Part shown: piece by piece, positions 24,670 to 33,422 of the stretch | How the letters are laid out: each line of letters starts with the position of its first letter | Numbering within the stretch: position 1 is the first letter of the stretch | Assembly (NCBI GenBank): GCA_017548545.1 | Contig: JAFYZW010000138.1 | Coordinates: forward strand, 1 to 35,896 | Direction of reading: 5' to 3' | DNA: 35,896 nucleotides | Origin: Bacteroidales bacterium | Lineage (GTDB): Bacteria; Bacteroidota; Bacteroidia; Bacteroidales; UBA3663 | Notes under the pieces: generated by a model | Database searches by the model: none | Told to the model about the DNA's origin: nothing | The model's input: the letters and a program-made list of their open reading frames with translations, nothing else | Position numbers and translations under genes: made by a program

Positions 24670-26283
24670 TCAACGGTCATTTGCCGATGTTGGCGAAGTT
24701 GAAGCAATAAAACCACCTACATCCACATAACCGCCCTTGCGACGTGTGGAGTAACAGAAAATGGCATAGCGAGTGCCCATGAAGAAACGCTGATAATCGA
24801 AACGCATCTGATAGTCAGGACCTATACGCTTCCACTGCTGTCCGTCGAGGCTGTAATACATTTCAGCGATGTCGCGATGCAAGGTGAAGTCTCCATCAAT
24901 GCGCAGCCAGATGGTGCCCTGCTTGAACTCCACACGTTCGCGTTCGGTCACCTCCACATTCGTTACCTGCTTCTCCTGACCATCCATATTGATGACCTCT
25001 TCTGTCATAGTAAGTGTGTATTTCCTGCCTTTCTTGGTTACGGTCAGCACGCCGCTGTGACCATTAAAGGCACAGAACCCTGCACGATCGCCTTCCTTGA
25101 GATGCGAAACGTCAAGTTCAATCTCGGCACTGCAATAGGGACCCATCATACGCTGTGAAATCGTATTGGGTGCCAAATAGAGATTGTCTGCAATACGGCT
25201 CGTCTTGAGACGTAGGTAGCCGGGACGTTCGGTGAGCGACCATGCGTCATCAACGGGATTGTGGTTCCACTGCCATTGCAAGCCCAGCTCCGGATCATCG
25301 AAGTCATCGCTTATCATCAACGGTGTCACAGGTTGTCCCTTGACCACTGGACGCATATTCTCGGGAACCCTTCCATATTCGTCACCCAGCATGGGCCAAC
25401 CATCAAGCCAACGGCAAGGCATCACCGTGATAACACGTCCCACGGCACCATGGTCCTGGAAGATGACTCCATACCAGTCACCATCTTTTGAATCTACGAT
25501 GGTACCCTGTCCAACGTAAGGAAATCCACCAAGATCTGATTGCAGTATAACATTTTTCTCGTATGGACCGTGAATATCGTCGGCACGATAGCAAACCTCG
25601 CGACGATGACGACCAGGACCCCAAACCTGTGAGATCATAAGAAGATAATACTTGCCGTTATGCTTCACCATACGTGAACCTTCGAGTAGTCCCTTTTCAT
25701 CCTCTTCACGCTCAAAAATCTTCATATGACTACCTTCAATGATTCCAGAAAGGTCTGGCTTCAACTCACATAACTCTCCTGTGCCATAAACAACATAAAC
25801 GCGACCGTCATCATCGAAGAGAAGCGAGCAGTCATGGAAGTGTGGCAAACGCGACACTAACTGCCAGGGACCGGCAGGATCCACGGCAGAGTAAATGTAT
25901 GAACGCCCCATATCACCCATTTCGTTGGGAGCAAAGAGTACATAGAACTTCCCATTATGGTATTTGAGCGATGTCGCCCATTGTCCACGTCCATAAATTG
26001 TGCCGCCCTGCATATCGTAGCGTGGTGAATCGCTCAGACGGTCAACCACATATCCGATAGTCTCCCAATTGACAAGGTCTTTCGAACGCATGATAGGTAC
26101 ACCGGGGAACTGATGCATCGTGGTGGTAACCAAGTAGAAGTTATCACCGACACAGATTACATCGGGATCGGGCACATCGGTCCAAAGGACGGGATTTGGA
26201 TAGGTCGGATATGGATCCATCTGTGCCATGACGCTCAGCGACATGCAGCATGCAATAAAGAATAACAGGAATTTTTGTCTCAT
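24670..26283 (-). CDS. Secreted glycoside hydrolase family 43 enzyme with C-terminal jelly-roll domain
   Basis: This 537-residue protein has a Sec signal (CMSLSVMAQ). The five-bladed propeller of GH43 occupies about residues 28-320: VPDPDV with catalytic base Asp39, FHDCSLLFDDDG with the pKa-modulating Asp, and LLEGSRMVKHNGKYYLL with the acid Glu. A C-terminal concanavalin-like domain (about 335-530; DDFDDPELGLQWQWNHNP, then AGFCAFNGHSGVLTV) is typical of beta-xylosidase/arabinofuranosidase members. It probably releases xylose or arabinose from hemicellulose or pectin side chains in the periplasm. It follows the unknown 199-residue protein gene by 15 bases, so the two are probably co-transcribed. 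Confidence 0.92.
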   Translation of the reverse strand: MRQKFLLFFIACCMSLSVMAQMDPYPTYPNPVLWTDVPDPDVICVGDNFYLVTTTMHQFPGVPIMRSKDLVNWETIGYVVDRLSDSPRYDMQGGTIYGRGQWATSLKYHNGKFYVLFAPNEMGDMGRSYIYSAVDPAGPWQLVSRLPHFHDCSLLFDDDGRVYVVYGTGELCELKPDLSGIIEGSHMKIFEREEDEKGLLEGSRMVKHNGKYYLLMISQVWGPGRHRREVCYRADDIHGPYEKNVILQSDLGGFPYVGQGTIVDSKDGDWYGVIFQDHGAVGRVITVMPCRWLDGWPMLGDEYGRVPENMRPVVKGQPVTPLMISDDFDDPELGLQWQWNHNPVDDAWSLTERPGYLRLKTSRIADNLYLAPNTISQRMMGPYCSAEIELDVSHLKEGDRAGFCAFNGHSGVLTVTKKGRKYTLTMTEEVINMDGQEKQVTNVEVTERERVEFKQGTIWLRIDGDFTLHRDIAEMYYSLDGQQWKRIGPDYQMRFDYQRFFMGTRYAIFCYSTRRKGGYVDVGGFIASTSPTSANDR

Positions 26284-26298
26284 AAGATTATTATTTTT

Positions 26299-26898
26299 CT
26301 ATTTTGTTTTGATTTGACAATCCACATCGAATTTGATTAGAGCTGCTACGGATTCTACACGAAGGTCTGCAAGTTTTTCTTTCATAAATGGCATTATGTC
26401 ATCGCCATAGACCCTATGACTATAGAATAACAACTGCAAAGCAGGGAAGCCATCAACGTCAATCATACGATAGCGATGAACATCGAACTCTACAATGTCC
26501 AGCTTTTCCGCATTTCCTTGGCAACAAATAAAATCGACAATCCATTCTGAACCATCCTCATTATGAGAGACTGCCCAGTTCCAAACGTCTTTTTGTATCT
26601 CCTTTCGCTGTGCCAACTCTGCGACCTTAGCTTCGCAAGCGGTCTTCGCAATCATATTCGGAGCGAGAGTGACCGAAATAGTGAACATGTCTGTATATGA
26701 CTCAGGCACCTGTCCCTTTGGAAAATATTCTTGCATATATTGCAATGAATTGTGTGCACTCCAACCTAATTGATACTTGGTGCCATTGAACTTCAGCTTA
26801 CTCACCCCTAAAACGTCTTCAACCTCTTGAGCCACCACTGTTGCTGTTGCAAATATTAACAACGAGAATAATATACAAAAAATTCTTTTCATAATCAC
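26299..26898 (-). CDS. Small secreted protein of unknown function
   Basis: This 199-residue protein starts MIMKRIFC with a Sec signal (LLIFATATVVAQ); the Met at position 3 could also be the start. No family was recognised. The mature part has a pair of adjacent cysteines (DFICCQGN) near residue 125 and one isolated Cys in KTACEAK. It lies 15 bases upstream of the GH43 gene and 33 bases downstream of comM, so it belongs to the same run of minus-strand genes. A role linked to the GH43 enzyme or to envelope stress is possible but has no direct support. Confidence 0.75.
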   Translation of the reverse strand: MIMKRIFCILFSLLIFATATVVAQEVEDVLGVSKLKFNGTKYQLGWSAHNSLQYMQEYFPKGQVPESYTDMFTISVTLAPNMIAKTACEAKVAELAQRKEIQKDVWNWAVSHNEDGSEWIVDFICCQGNAEKLDIVEFDVHRYRMIDVDGFPALQLLFYSHRVYGDDIMPFMKEKLADLRVESVAALIKFDVDCQIKTK

Positions 26899-26931
26899 TG
26901 TTTTATAAGTATGTAGGCAACTATTATATTA

Positions 26932-28470
26932 TTATCCTTGTCCCCATGTGCTTCGGTCGAGGTTTCTATAACTTATAGCCTCGGCGATGTGGGTGGATGT
27001 GATGTTGGGCTCTCCTTCGTAATCGGCAATAGTACGCGAAACCTTGAGGATTCGATCGTAGGCACGCGCAGAGAGGTCGAGTTTGGTCATGGCTCGTTGG
27101 ATCATAGCGAGTGCCTTGTCATCAAGTTGGCAGTACTTGCGAAGCAAGGAAGGTGTCATTTGCGCATTGCAGTGGACTCCTGGCTCTTCACGGAAACGAT
27201 CCTCTTGAATCTGACGCGCCTTGATGACACGTTCGCGAATGGAAGAACTGCTTTCTGCAACGCCTGTTCGGCTTACCTCGGAAAAGCTAAGAGGAAGAAT
27301 TTCGATCTGCAGGTCAATTCGATCGAGAAGTGGTCCTGAAACTCGCCCCAAATATTTTCGCACCTGTGTCTCACTGCAGATACAAGGATGCGTGGGATGG
27401 TTGTAGTAACCGCATGGACAGGGATTCATACTGGCCACAAGCATGAGCGACGCAGGATAGGTCACTGTGTTCTTGGCGCGAGCGATGGTAATCTGACGGT
27501 CTTCGAGCGGTTGGCGCAGCACTTCAAGCACCGATTTCGAAAACTCAGGGAGTTCGTCAAGATAGAGCACACCGTTATGAGCCAGACTCACCTCTCCTGG
27601 CATTGGATTCGTTCCTCCGCCTATAAGGGCAACACTTGAAATCGTATGATGAGGGGAACGAAAAGGACGCTGTGTTACCAGCCCCGTCTCGGCACGCAGT
27701 CCTGCCACGGAATGTATTTTAGTGGTTTCGAGAGCTTCGCTGAGCGAAAGGGGCGGCAGGATGGAGGGTAGACACTTCGCCATCATCGATTTGCCAGCGC
27801 CCGGAGGACCTACCATAATCATATTATGGCCACCAGCTGCAGCTATGGCAAAAGCTCGTTTTACCATCTCCTGCCCCTTGACGTCCTTGAAATCGTGCGG
27901 ATAAGTGCGCTCTGCTTTTTCGAACATCTCGCGCGTGTTCATCATTTTCTGCTCCATTTCGGATTCTCCAGCCATGAAACCCATGATGTCGCTGAGTGTG
28001 TCGGCGCAGAGCACGTCAAGGTTGTTGACCACGGCGGCCTCACACGCATTTTCACGTGGAACGATAATTCCCTTAAGATGCATCTGACGAGCCAGGATGG
28101 CGAAGGGCAGGCAACCCTTGACGGGCTTAACGGCACCATCGAGCGACAACTCTCCCACCATCATGTAGTGTTCGAGCTTGTCGGTCGGAATCTTCCCGTC
28201 GGCCGCCATCACGGCCACGGCAATGGGCACATCGTAGAGCGAACCTTCCTTGCGCACGTCGGCAGGGGCAAGGTTGATGGTGACGGCACGTCGCGGGAAA
28301 CGCATTCCTGCCTCGCGCAGAGCACTCTCGATGCGATCGCGACTTTCCTTGACTGCCGCGTCGGGCAGTCCGATCATAACGGTACGAATACCTTGCGTTG
28401 TCACTGTCTCACAATAGACGGGTGTGGCATCGATGCCTTGCAAGGCAGCTGTGATTGTTCTAACGACCAC
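26932..28470 (-). CDS. comM: YifB/ComM-type Mg-chelatase-like AAA+ ATPase
   Basis: This 512-residue protein has an N-terminal Lon-protease-S5-like domain (TVMIGLPDAAVKESRDRIESAL, then INLAPADVRKEGSLYDVPIA), the Walker A site GPPGAGKS (221-228), Walker B VLYLDELPEF (301-310), the MNPCPCGYY cysteine motif and a C-terminal Mg-chelatase-like domain (LSARAYDRILKVSRTIADY). ComM homologues are hexameric helicases that help branch migration during natural transformation. The start codon is GTG at 28468-28470 and overlaps the end of the upstream lipoprotein gene by 11 bases, which implies translational coupling. It is a housekeeping-type gene inside an otherwise carbohydrate-directed region. Confidence 0.95.
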   Translation of the reverse strand: MVVRTITAALQGIDATPVYCETVTTQGIRTVMIGLPDAAVKESRDRIESALREAGMRFPRRAVTINLAPADVRKEGSLYDVPIAVAVMAADGKIPTDKLEHYMMVGELSLDGAVKPVKGCLPFAILARQMHLKGIIVPRENACEAAVVNNLDVLCADTLSDIMGFMAGESEMEQKMMNTREMFEKAERTYPHDFKDVKGQEMVKRAFAIAAAGGHNMIMVGPPGAGKSMMAKCLPSILPPLSLSEALETTKIHSVAGLRAETGLVTQRPFRSPHHTISSVALIGGGTNPMPGEVSLAHNGVLYLDELPEFSKSVLEVLRQPLEDRQITIARAKNTVTYPASLMLVASMNPCPCGYYNHPTHPCICSETQVRKYLGRVSGPLLDRIDLQIEILPLSFSEVSRTGVAESSSSIRERVIKARQIQEDRFREEPGVHCNAQMTPSLLRKYCQLDDKALAMIQRAMTKLDLSARAYDRILKVSRTIADYEGEPNITSTHIAEAISYRNLDRSTWGQG

Positions 28471-29551
28471 GATTTGCTATAGGTTTTGGTATATGTGTAA
28501 AACTACTTCTGTTGGGGACTCGACCCAACGAGGCGCGCAGACGCTGTCCCCATTCGTTGCGTATCTGCTGATTATTGTACATGTCACAAACGATGACTGT
28601 GGGCACATTCAAGATATCCCACTTGCGCATACGCTCATCGCTAAGCCCTGCTGGGAACCATGCGTGCAGGCCTTCGATTTCATGTGTACGCTGTCTCCAC
28701 CATGTGCTGTCGGGAGCACTCAGACAAATGGTCACCAGCTGGAGGCGTTTCATATCATATTCGTCATTGGCCAGATCGGCTACGACCTTGAGACTGTCAA
28801 TCGATGTCGGGGAATAGTCACCCCAAATGAAAATGAGCAAATAGTCTGACCGCGAAGCGCTGAAGTCGAAGTTCGTGCTGTCGGTCTGCATGACGCAGGG
28901 GGCAAGGCGACGACTGGGACGAGGTTTTCGAGAACTCTCTTCAAGTGTCCGATCGATGCTCTTCATCAGCCAATCGGGCTTGGCATCGTCGGCCAAACCT
29001 CCCAGACAACGACGCACAAAGATCGAGTCCTTCAGAACCTCTATCTGATCGCGAAGCAATAGTCCGCAACGAATATCATGCGTGTACTGATGACAAAGGG
29101 AATCCATGGCATCCTTTTTGGCCGGACCAAGGAGCGTGTGGAAGAAAGCGGTCTGCTGTTGTAGCCAAGGATTGATGCTATCGCCCTTCGAAGAGTCGAA
29201 AGTTGCCTTAACGCTATCGCCCGCCATATTCAACCTCATGGAGACTGTAACATTCCCCGTCGCATAAAAACGACACAACTCTCCTCCATCGGAACATAGA
29301 TAAAGTTCATCGAGGCTACGCGTCGAACCCGAATACTCGAATGAATGCTGTGGGTTGAGATCGAGGCTGTCGAAGAGAAGGCCAGTGTGCCGATCGGTAT
29401 AAAGCACAAGGTGGTCAAGCACTATTGTGCTATCGACATCGAAACTGCCCTCGATGGTGTATGCGCGCTCAGGATGACTACCCTCCTGATCCTTGCAGGC
29501 GGCAAGGACCAGAAAGAGAATGATTGGATAGAGGAGGAGTAACTTTTTCAA
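28460..29551 (-). CDS. Lipoprotein with DUF4369-like N-domain and cysteine-less thioredoxin-like C-domain
   Basis: This 363-residue protein starts from a TTG (29549-29551) and has a lipoprotein signal (LVLAACKD, Cys19). The N-terminal part (about 30-120; YTIEGSFDVDSTIVLDHLVLY) resembles the DUF4369 beta domain that precedes thioredoxin-like domains in many Bacteroidetes. The C-terminal part (about 230-350) has the thioredoxin-fold order: DYLLIFIWGDYSPTSIDSLK, LVTICLSAPDSTWW, then WDILNVPTVIVCD with the cis-Pro. The usual CxxC is absent; SPTS stands in its place. It is therefore probably not an oxidoreductase. It overlaps the comM start by 11 bases. Confidence 0.8.
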   Translation of the reverse strand: MKKLLLLYPIILFLVLAACKDQEGSHPERAYTIEGSFDVDSTIVLDHLVLYTDRHTGLLFDSLDLNPQHSFEYSGSTRSLDELYLCSDGGELCRFYATGNVTVSMRLNMAGDSVKATFDSSKGDSINPWLQQQTAFFHTLLGPAKKDAMDSLCHQYTHDIRCGLLLRDQIEVLKDSIFVRRCLGGLADDAKPDWLMKSIDRTLEESSRKPRPSRRLAPCVMQTDSTNFDFSASRSDYLLIFIWGDYSPTSIDSLKVVADLANDEYDMKRLQLVTICLSAPDSTWWRQRTHEIEGLHAWFPAGLSDERMRKWDILNVPTVIVCDMYNNQQIRNEWGQRLRASLGRVPNRSSFTHIPKPIANRGR

Positions 29552-29585
29552 AATACAAATAATTTGGAAGGCCCTGATGCCCTTA

Positions 29586-32500
29586 TCACTTGACGAAGTG
29601 GATGAGTTGCGTCATGAGCTGGATGAAGTCGCGTGTACTGTAGCCAAGAACTGGTTCCTCGGGCGTGAAGGGCGAGGTATCGTACTCGTCGCCGACGAAA
29701 GTAGTGGCATACTCGGTGCTGTTAGATGGTGCTAATCCCTCGGGCAGAGGTTTATAGACATTGGAGATCTGGCTCAATGGGGTGAGCCAGCCGCCGCCAG
29801 GCTGCTGGGCCTGCAGGATTTCCTGCACCGAGCCGAAGCCGCGACGCGATGGACCGCTCAGCATGGGCACAGGCTTGAAATAATAGACAGGCACGGCAAC
29901 ATTCTGCTTGGGATAGAGCAGAGGCGACGAAGCGGTGACCTCCTTCACATCGGCCTGAAGCAATGTATGGTATTCTCGTTCCATACCATCGGGATTGACA
30001 AAGGCGCACGAACCATAGTGCGCAATTGTGCGGCTGATATCCTGATTGGTGTAATACTCGCCATTACCCACATTGCTGCCGCGACGATGCACGTACATGG
30101 GCATGCCATCCTCGGGATTGAGGAAACGTGCCACAAGGAAGCCTTCGCCGCCTCGGCGACCCGCCCGACTGCCAGTGCCGCCTCCACCGCCATAGCGTGC
30201 CGCCTCGTCGTCGGGCAGACGCTGTTCGCGCAGGAACTGCAGGGCGGCAGGGATACCCTTGAGGTACTTCTTTTCGCCAGTAAGGCGGTAGTAGTCCATC
30301 ATGGCGCGAACCATACGCACCGTGGTGCCCGTATTGACCGAACGTGGCTCATAACTGCGAGCATGGGCAGGCTTGAGAGTCTTAACAAAATACTGGTCAC
30401 CCCACCCAGCAAGTGGAGCGGGCTGCTGTAGTTTGATCGACAGATCGAGCGCCTTACGGATGGGTTTGAGCAGGTCCTTACGCCCCAACTCCTGATAGCA
30501 CTGGATGAGGAACTCGATGTTGGCGGGCATTACGTCGTCATTGAGGGTGATGAACGACGAATAGTCCTCCTTGCCACGGAACACGTGGTCAAACATCAGC
30601 GGATAACGTTGCGGCCAACCGCCATTGGGGTACTGGCTGTTGAGCATAAAGCCTATGACCTTGTCGAGCGACTGACGTACCTCGGCATCCTTCTTCTCCA
30701 AATAGACGCGCAGCAGGAACGTGGCACACTCGGAGGTGGCCTCATCGTCGAAGGTACAATTGCCATAATAGTGCTGGAATTCCTCCAATCGCCATGCCTG
30801 ACGACCTATGGTGGCATAGAACTGCTTCAGTTCGTCCTCACCCGCCAGATCCTCGACGTAGTTCCAACCTCCCTCGGGATGCTGAACCCGCATCAGTACA
30901 CCAGCAATCTTGCGTGCCTGTTCGTAATAGTATTCATCACCTGTGGCATGATAAGCGTCGATCAAAAGATGTCCCACCGAAGGCGTACTAGGCGACTGTA
31001 GCCAAACCATCGTACGATAGGGGGCTTCCAATTCGCCCCATTGGCGACTGCGGTCGGGCAAGTAGCTCCAAACAAAGGCCCCTTCGTAGCTGATACTGTC
31101 CATCATGAAGCTCACAGCACGACGCATTGCCTCCTTGGCATCCTCGATGTCGAGGTTACGATAAATGAAATGTGTGAACGTCGCCGAACCCTTGCCCGCA
31201 CAGAAGATACCGGGGAGAACCGACTGGAACTGATAAAGCGTGTTATGGTTGTAGCCCGAGCAGTCCATGCCCCAGGTCTCGCGCTGCCAGTTGATACCAT
31301 CGTAACTATAGCTGCCCGTAACGATGTGGTTGTCATTACGCAGTCGAAGCCACATACGACGCGTGCCTTGTGCCGGATGCATGCCGCCCCCGCTTTGCCC
31401 GCCTTTACGATAGCGATAACGACGATTGGCATCGAAGCCCGTGCCCATATAGAAGGCACTGTCGTAGTAAAGCACCAAGCCGGCACGTGTCTCGTCATCA
31501 CTAAGTTCCATTTCGGCCTCGATTTCATAGCGATGGTGGCCTGCCACAAACATCAGCGGTGACGAATTGCCAGGCAGGTTGCCTTTGGCCGTGAGGCGTA
31601 TGCCATCAGCTATGTGCTCAATACGTTCTGGTTCAAAGGCGCGATAGCTCTTCCATTCAAGGCCAACACGGAAATTGCCTAATTGTGTACGCGAAGAGGA
31701 TGTCTCAGGAGAAGTCTCCAATGGTGCGGGAATAGGTCCTACGGGGTCAGCGCTAAATCCCTGTTTATCTCGAACGACGGGGCGGAACCATCCATCCTTG
31801 GTCAGTTCCAAAGGCTCCAACAGAGTCTGACGACCCAAATCCGTAAAACCGTTTTCGTAAGCGTGATAGACGCAGTACCAGCGTCCATCGGGTGTGTCGA
31901 TGAGCGAACCGTGGCCACGGCTCCACCAGCGGTTAGTGTTTGCGTAGTTGTGGATGAGCGGGTTGTAGGGGCTGTCTTCCCATGGGCCGTCGATGCTCTT
32001 CGAACGAGCCACCACCACCATGTGACTGGTAGGAGGGCCAGCCGTGCCGCCCTCGGCATTCAAATAATAATAATACTCACCAATCTTGCGGAGCTTCGGT
32101 CCTTCGAGGCAAAGCCCTTCGGTAGCCCACTCCTCGGGATACATCCAACCGGGATAGACCTTTTCAAGGGTTCCTGGCACAACGTGCAACCCGTCGTCGG
32201 TGAGCTTAGCACGCTGGCCACCGCTCAAGAAGAGCCAGCGCTGGCCATCGTCGCCCACCACATGACAAGGGTCGATGTTAGCTACTCCCAGATCAACTGG
32301 CTCACTCCATGGCCCATAGGGCGAATCGGCCGTCACCACAAAGTTCATGCGGCTGCCGGGCTTCAGGTCACGTCCTGCCTTGGCGCGAACAGCATCCGAC
32401 GGATAAGCCACGGTAAAATAGATGTAGTACTTACCATTGTACTTGCAAATATCAGGTGCCCACACCGAACCTAAGAAAGTATTGAGCGCCGAACCAATTG

Positions 32501-32726
32501 GCTCCCAATGCACCAGGTCACGACTATGAAAGACCACAAGGCCTGGCACATAGTCGAAGGCACTGTGCGTCATGTAGTAATCCTCACCATCACGCATAAT
32601 GGTCGGGTCGGGATAATCACCACCGAGGATCGGATTGGTGAAGGTTCCATTCTGTGCCTTTGCAACGAAATGACTTCCACAGAAGGTCATAAGGCATAGA
32701 ATTGTTAGAAACAGACGTGTTTTCAT
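29586..32726 (-). CDS. Secreted GH43 / PL10 pectate-lyase fusion enzyme
   Basis: The ATG at 32724-32726 gives 1046 residues starting with a Sec signal (CGSHFVAKAQ); a longer open frame runs over the promoter. Residues about 28-330 form a GH43 propeller with GDYPDP (base Asp40), NIDPCHV (Asp152) and CLEGPKL (acid Glu208). Residues about 345-525 look like a concanavalin-like domain. Residues about 530-1046 form a pectate-lyase family 10 domain: NGGWPQRYP (701-709), FITLNDDVMPAN (725-736), GWGDQYFVKTLKPAHARSYEP (about 774-794, with a likely catalytic Arg790). The protein should cut polygalacturonate by beta-elimination and trim arabinose or xylose side chains. It starts a minus-strand run reaching the lipoprotein gene after 34 bases. 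Confidence 0.9.
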   Translation of the reverse strand: MKTRLFLTILCLMTFCGSHFVAKAQNGTFTNPILGGDYPDPTIMRDGEDYYMTHSAFDYVPGLVVFHSRDLVHWEPIGSALNTFLGSVWAPDICKYNGKYYIYFTVAYPSDAVRAKAGRDLKPGSRMNFVVTADSPYGPWSEPVDLGVANIDPCHVVGDDGQRWLFLSGGQRAKLTDDGLHVVPGTLEKVYPGWMYPEEWATEGLCLEGPKLRKIGEYYYYLNAEGGTAGPPTSHMVVVARSKSIDGPWEDSPYNPLIHNYANTNRWWSRGHGSLIDTPDGRWYCVYHAYENGFTDLGRQTLLEPLELTKDGWFRPVVRDKQGFSADPVGPIPAPLETSPETSSSRTQLGNFRVGLEWKSYRAFEPERIEHIADGIRLTAKGNLPGNSSPLMFVAGHHRYEIEAEMELSDDETRAGLVLYYDSAFYMGTGFDANRRYRYRKGGQSGGGMHPAQGTRRMWLRLRNDNHIVTGSYSYDGINWQRETWGMDCSGYNHNTLYQFQSVLPGIFCAGKGSATFTHFIYRNLDIEDAKEAMRRAVSFMMDSISYEGAFVWSYLPDRSRQWGELEAPYRTMVWLQSPSTPSVGHLLIDAYHATGDEYYYEQARKIAGVLMRVQHPEGGWNYVEDLAGEDELKQFYATIGRQAWRLEEFQHYYGNCTFDDEATSECATFLLRVYLEKKDAEVRQSLDKVIGFMLNSQYPNGGWPQRYPLMFDHVFRGKEDYSSFITLNDDVMPANIEFLIQCYQELGRKDLLKPIRKALDLSIKLQQPAPLAGWGDQYFVKTLKPAHARSYEPRSVNTGTTVRMVRAMMDYYRLTGEKKYLKGIPAALQFLREQRLPDDEAARYGGGGGTGSRAGRRGGEGFLVARFLNPEDGMPMYVHRRGSNVGNGEYYTNQDISRTIAHYGSCAFVNPDGMEREYHTLLQADVKEVTASSPLLYPKQNVAVPVYYFKPVPMLSGPSRRGFGSVQEILQAQQPGGGWLTPLSQISNVYKPLPEGLAPSNSTEYATTFVGDEYDTSPFTPEEPVLGYSTRDFIQLMTQLIHFVK

Positions 32727-32750
32727 ATTAATTAGGATTAAAAAACAGCG

Positions 32751-32758
32751 CAAATATA
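32751..32758 (-). promoter_or_regulatory. Promoter -7 element of the GH43-PL10 gene
   Basis: The minus strand reads TATATTTG, 24 bases before the ATG at 32726, and supports that start. Confidence 0.65.
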
Positions 32759-32801
32759 CATTTTTTTTTAATATCATCACTCTTTTTCCAGAAAAAAACA
32801 T

Positions 32802-32809
32802 TATCTTTG
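32802..32809 (+). promoter_or_regulatory. Promoter -7 element of the cupin gene
   Basis: TATCTTTG matches TAnnTTTG and lies 74 bases before the ATG at 32884. It is back to back with the GH43-PL10 promoter. Confidence 0.62.
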
Positions 32810-32824
32810 CACCATTATTTATAA

Positions 32825-32872
32825 ATTATCAATTAACAATTAACAATTAACAAAGAATAATTAACAATTTAA
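32825..32872 (+). repeat. AT-rich heptamer repeat in the cupin gene leader
   Basis: The leader contains three tandem AATTAAC units and a fourth further on (near 32862). The stretch resembles, in reverse complement, the leader of the DeoR-family gene (about 9078-9128). Confidence 0.6.
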
Positions 32873-32883
32873 AATTGCTTTTT

Positions 32884-33408
32884 ATGAAAAAGATTCTTTT
32901 CGCAGCCGCTCTTGCCACCCTGCTCGTAGGATGCAAGTGCAACCAGCCAGAGCAAGCCACTTGTGACAAACCTTGCTGCACTGATAGTACCCTCACCGCA
33001 GCTCCCCACGGAGTGATTACCGTGACCGACGACGGGCAGACCGTCTATACTCGCGACATCACCACCAAGAGCGCCCAGTTTGTATTCGATGCCGACAAGG
33101 AATGGGAGCGCACTGGTGACCCAGGCGAAGTCTATCGCAAGGTGATGGGCTACAACGACAACCTTATGATGGTTAAAGTGAAGTTCAAGAAGGGTTCGGA
33201 GGGCAAGCTCCACAGCCATCCGCACGTTCAGGTCACCTACGTCGAAAGCGGCGAATTCGAGTTCACCATTGGCGACGAGACCAAAATAGTCAAGGCAGGC
33301 GACGTTCTGATGAAGGTCCCGAACGTGGTGCACGGCTGTAAGTGCCTCAAAGACGGCGTGCTCATCGACACCTTCACTCCCATGCGCTCCACGTTCATCC
33401 AGCAGTAA
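32884..33408 (+). CDS. Cupin-domain lipoprotein, KdgF-like
   Basis: The protein is 174 residues from the ATG at 32884; a TTG at 32875 gives a less likely extension. The N-terminus is a lipoprotein signal (lipobox LVGC, Cys17), followed by a short Cys-rich stretch (CKCNQ, CDKPCC). The cupin fold has a metal-binding motif in LHSHPHVQVTYVESGEFEF and a second motif ending VPNVVHG. Its layout recalls KdgF, which linearises unsaturated uronates released by pectin and alginate lyases. The divergent PL10 gene makes that role attractive, but KdgF is normally cytoplasmic and this protein looks exported. It could also be an unrelated small cupin. Confidence 0.82.
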   Translation: MKKILFAAALATLLVGCKCNQPEQATCDKPCCTDSTLTAAPHGVITVTDDGQTVYTRDITTKSAQFVFDADKEWERTGDPGEVYRKVMGYNDNLMMVKVKFKKGSEGKLHSHPHVQVTYVESGEFEFTIGDETKIVKAGDVLMKVPNVVHGCKCLKDGVLIDTFTPMRSTFIQQ

Positions 33409-33422
33409 GGTCTTCCCCTTAT

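Noticed and set aside
28460..28470. Frameshift suspected at the comM/lipoprotein overlap
   Set aside because: Both proteins are full length with normal ends; the 11-base overlap is typical of translational coupling.
32727..32801. N-terminal extension of the GH43-PL10 protein to 32801
   Set aside because: It would place the promoter element inside the gene and put 25 residues before a clean signal peptide.
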